Below, piece after piece: positions 63,181-64,000 of a DNA stretch of 64,000 nucleotides. The stretch is taken from the NCBI RefSeq assembly GCF_000165425.1, contig NW_001799641.1:1-64000 (forward strand), written 5' to 3'. This stretch comes from Paramecium tetraurelia. Its lineage: Eukaryota; Ciliophora; Oligohymenophorea; Peniculida; Parameciidae. Below the pieces are notes generated by a model that did not search any database, had not been told where the DNA came from, and saw only the letters and a list, made by a program, of their open reading frames with translations. Every line of letters starts with the position of its first letter. Positions within the stretch are counted from its first letter, which is position 1. Position numbers and translations under genes: made by a program.

Positions 63181-64000
63181 TCACAGCTTTGGCATCTCTC
63201 TAAGTTATCTTGTTAATGATCTTAATTTATTTTAGTACTCTTCATTGTTTACCGAACTTAATTTGGCACTTTGCAATAACTTTTCATAGGGCTTGGCATC
63301 TACTAAATCTGATCTTAAAGCATTGTCATTGAATTTAAATGACTATCGATAAATTATTAATCTTACTTCAACAAGTCCAAGTAAATCTGGTTTTAAAAGA
63401 GTGAAGATATGTTCTTTTGCATTTAAGATGATTTCTAATTACTCCCCATTCAAAAATCCTCCTTCGAAATATCCTATTGGCCAATCAATAATTCTTTGTA
63501 AACCATACAAGCAACATAAATTGGATAGGACTGATCTAATGTTCTCATCCTAAACTCTAAAATTAATTAATACTTTTACTTTATTAATGTATCTAAGAAT
63601 GTTTTAAATGTCCAATAATAAGTATGAGCAATGGAAGCTGTCAGTTATTGATACACCTACATGTTTGTTCCATGCTTCTTTGGGTCCATGTTCACCAGCT
63701 AATTATTCATAAATTCATAATGATACCTTTTTCCATCATTTTAAGCATCATTTTATTGACATAAAAGGCTGCATGTAATCTCATTAATTTTCTGATGATT
63801 TCAGGACATAACAATTATTCAGCTCTTGTGAAAGTAGCTTTTTATGATAAAGTTTATTAAATATTATAGAGATATTCAACATTTTCATTTATTGGTTAGT
63901 GTTTTTATGCTTTATTACAAGCTTTTAATAAGTATCTGCCTGTTTATAGTAATAGAACAGTATTTTCTCCTTCATAAGTGCAACTTGGAGCAAATTCTGT
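63181..64000 (-). CDS. peroxisomal acyl-CoA oxidase, C-terminal part
   Basis: The gene enters from the right edge, so only the C-terminal portion is visible. FAPSCTYEGENTVLLLQTGR matches the FAD-binding active-site region of acyl-CoA oxidases. The oxidase C-terminal domain follows: NLCCLYGLQRIIDWPIGYF, NGEQLEIILNAKEHIFTLL, LVEVRLIIYRQSFKFNDNAL, KPYEKLLQSAKLSSVNNEE. The last three residues are PKL before TGA at 63181-63183, a type 1 peroxisomal targeting signal variant. Acyl-CoA oxidase carries out the first, hydrogen peroxide-producing step of peroxisomal beta-oxidation. Small introns are likely present near 63620 and elsewhere but were not all placed. The stop is 31 bp upstream of the UNC119-like start on the same strand. 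Confidence 0.88.

Overview
The window looks like macronuclear DNA of a Paramecium-type ciliate. Every convincing protein reads only if TAA and TAG are glutamine and TGA is the sole stop. Introns are tiny: the ones I resolved are 21-32 nt, mostly GTA...TAG. Genes are packed on both strands, with convergent 3' ends 6-125 bp apart. Two trichocyst matrix proteins, an organelle family characteristic of Paramecium, support this. All coordinates come from hand translation. For most genes I checked that total length minus introns is a multiple of three.

Layout. 1-7.6 kb (-): a NACHT / pentapeptide / WD40 protein running off the left edge, with a strange 332-base tract lacking any G. 8-11.85 kb (+): a decayed gene. 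12.4-21.8 kb (-): a protein kinase with a 1-nt break in its catalytic loop, the complex I assembly factor NDUFAF5, an unknown protein, a MORN-repeat protein and a large TPR protein. 22.9-29.1 kb: a cathepsin L-type protease (+) converging on a large unknown gene (-). 29.7-32.2 kb (+): splicing factor CWC22. 32.2-34.4 kb: gene remnants, including a trichocyst-like relic. 34.4-37.9 kb: a multipass PX-domain protein, a theta-like glutathione transferase and a Rho-like GTPase. 38.0-40.4 kb (-): a trichocyst matrix protein and a second MORN protein. 40.5-45.8 kb (+): a PAP2-type phosphatase relative, a P4-ATPase lipid flippase and the H/ACA RNP factor NAF1. 45.9-47.2 kb (-): an armadillo/importin-alpha-like protein. 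47.5-49.3 kb (+): a PX-pseudokinase. 49.3-58.3 kb (-): a giant IP3-receptor-type calcium release channel. 59.2-60.3 kb (+): a second trichocyst matrix protein. 60.4-64 kb (-): a CxxC protein, an unassigned reading frame, an UNC119/PDE6-delta-like protein and the C-terminal part of a peroxisomal acyl-CoA oxidase.

There are no operons. Several genes nevertheless fit the exocytosis and membrane biology of Paramecium: trichocyst matrix proteins, a calcium release channel, PX proteins, a flippase, a Rho GTPase, and UNC119, which carries lipidated proteins to cilia. I found no CRISPR array, transposase, rRNA gene or confident tRNA. The best candidates for a second look are the G-free tract, the clustered 1-nt frame breaks in otherwise intact genes, the PAP2 relative lacking its catalytic histidine, and the altered selectivity filter of the calcium channel.
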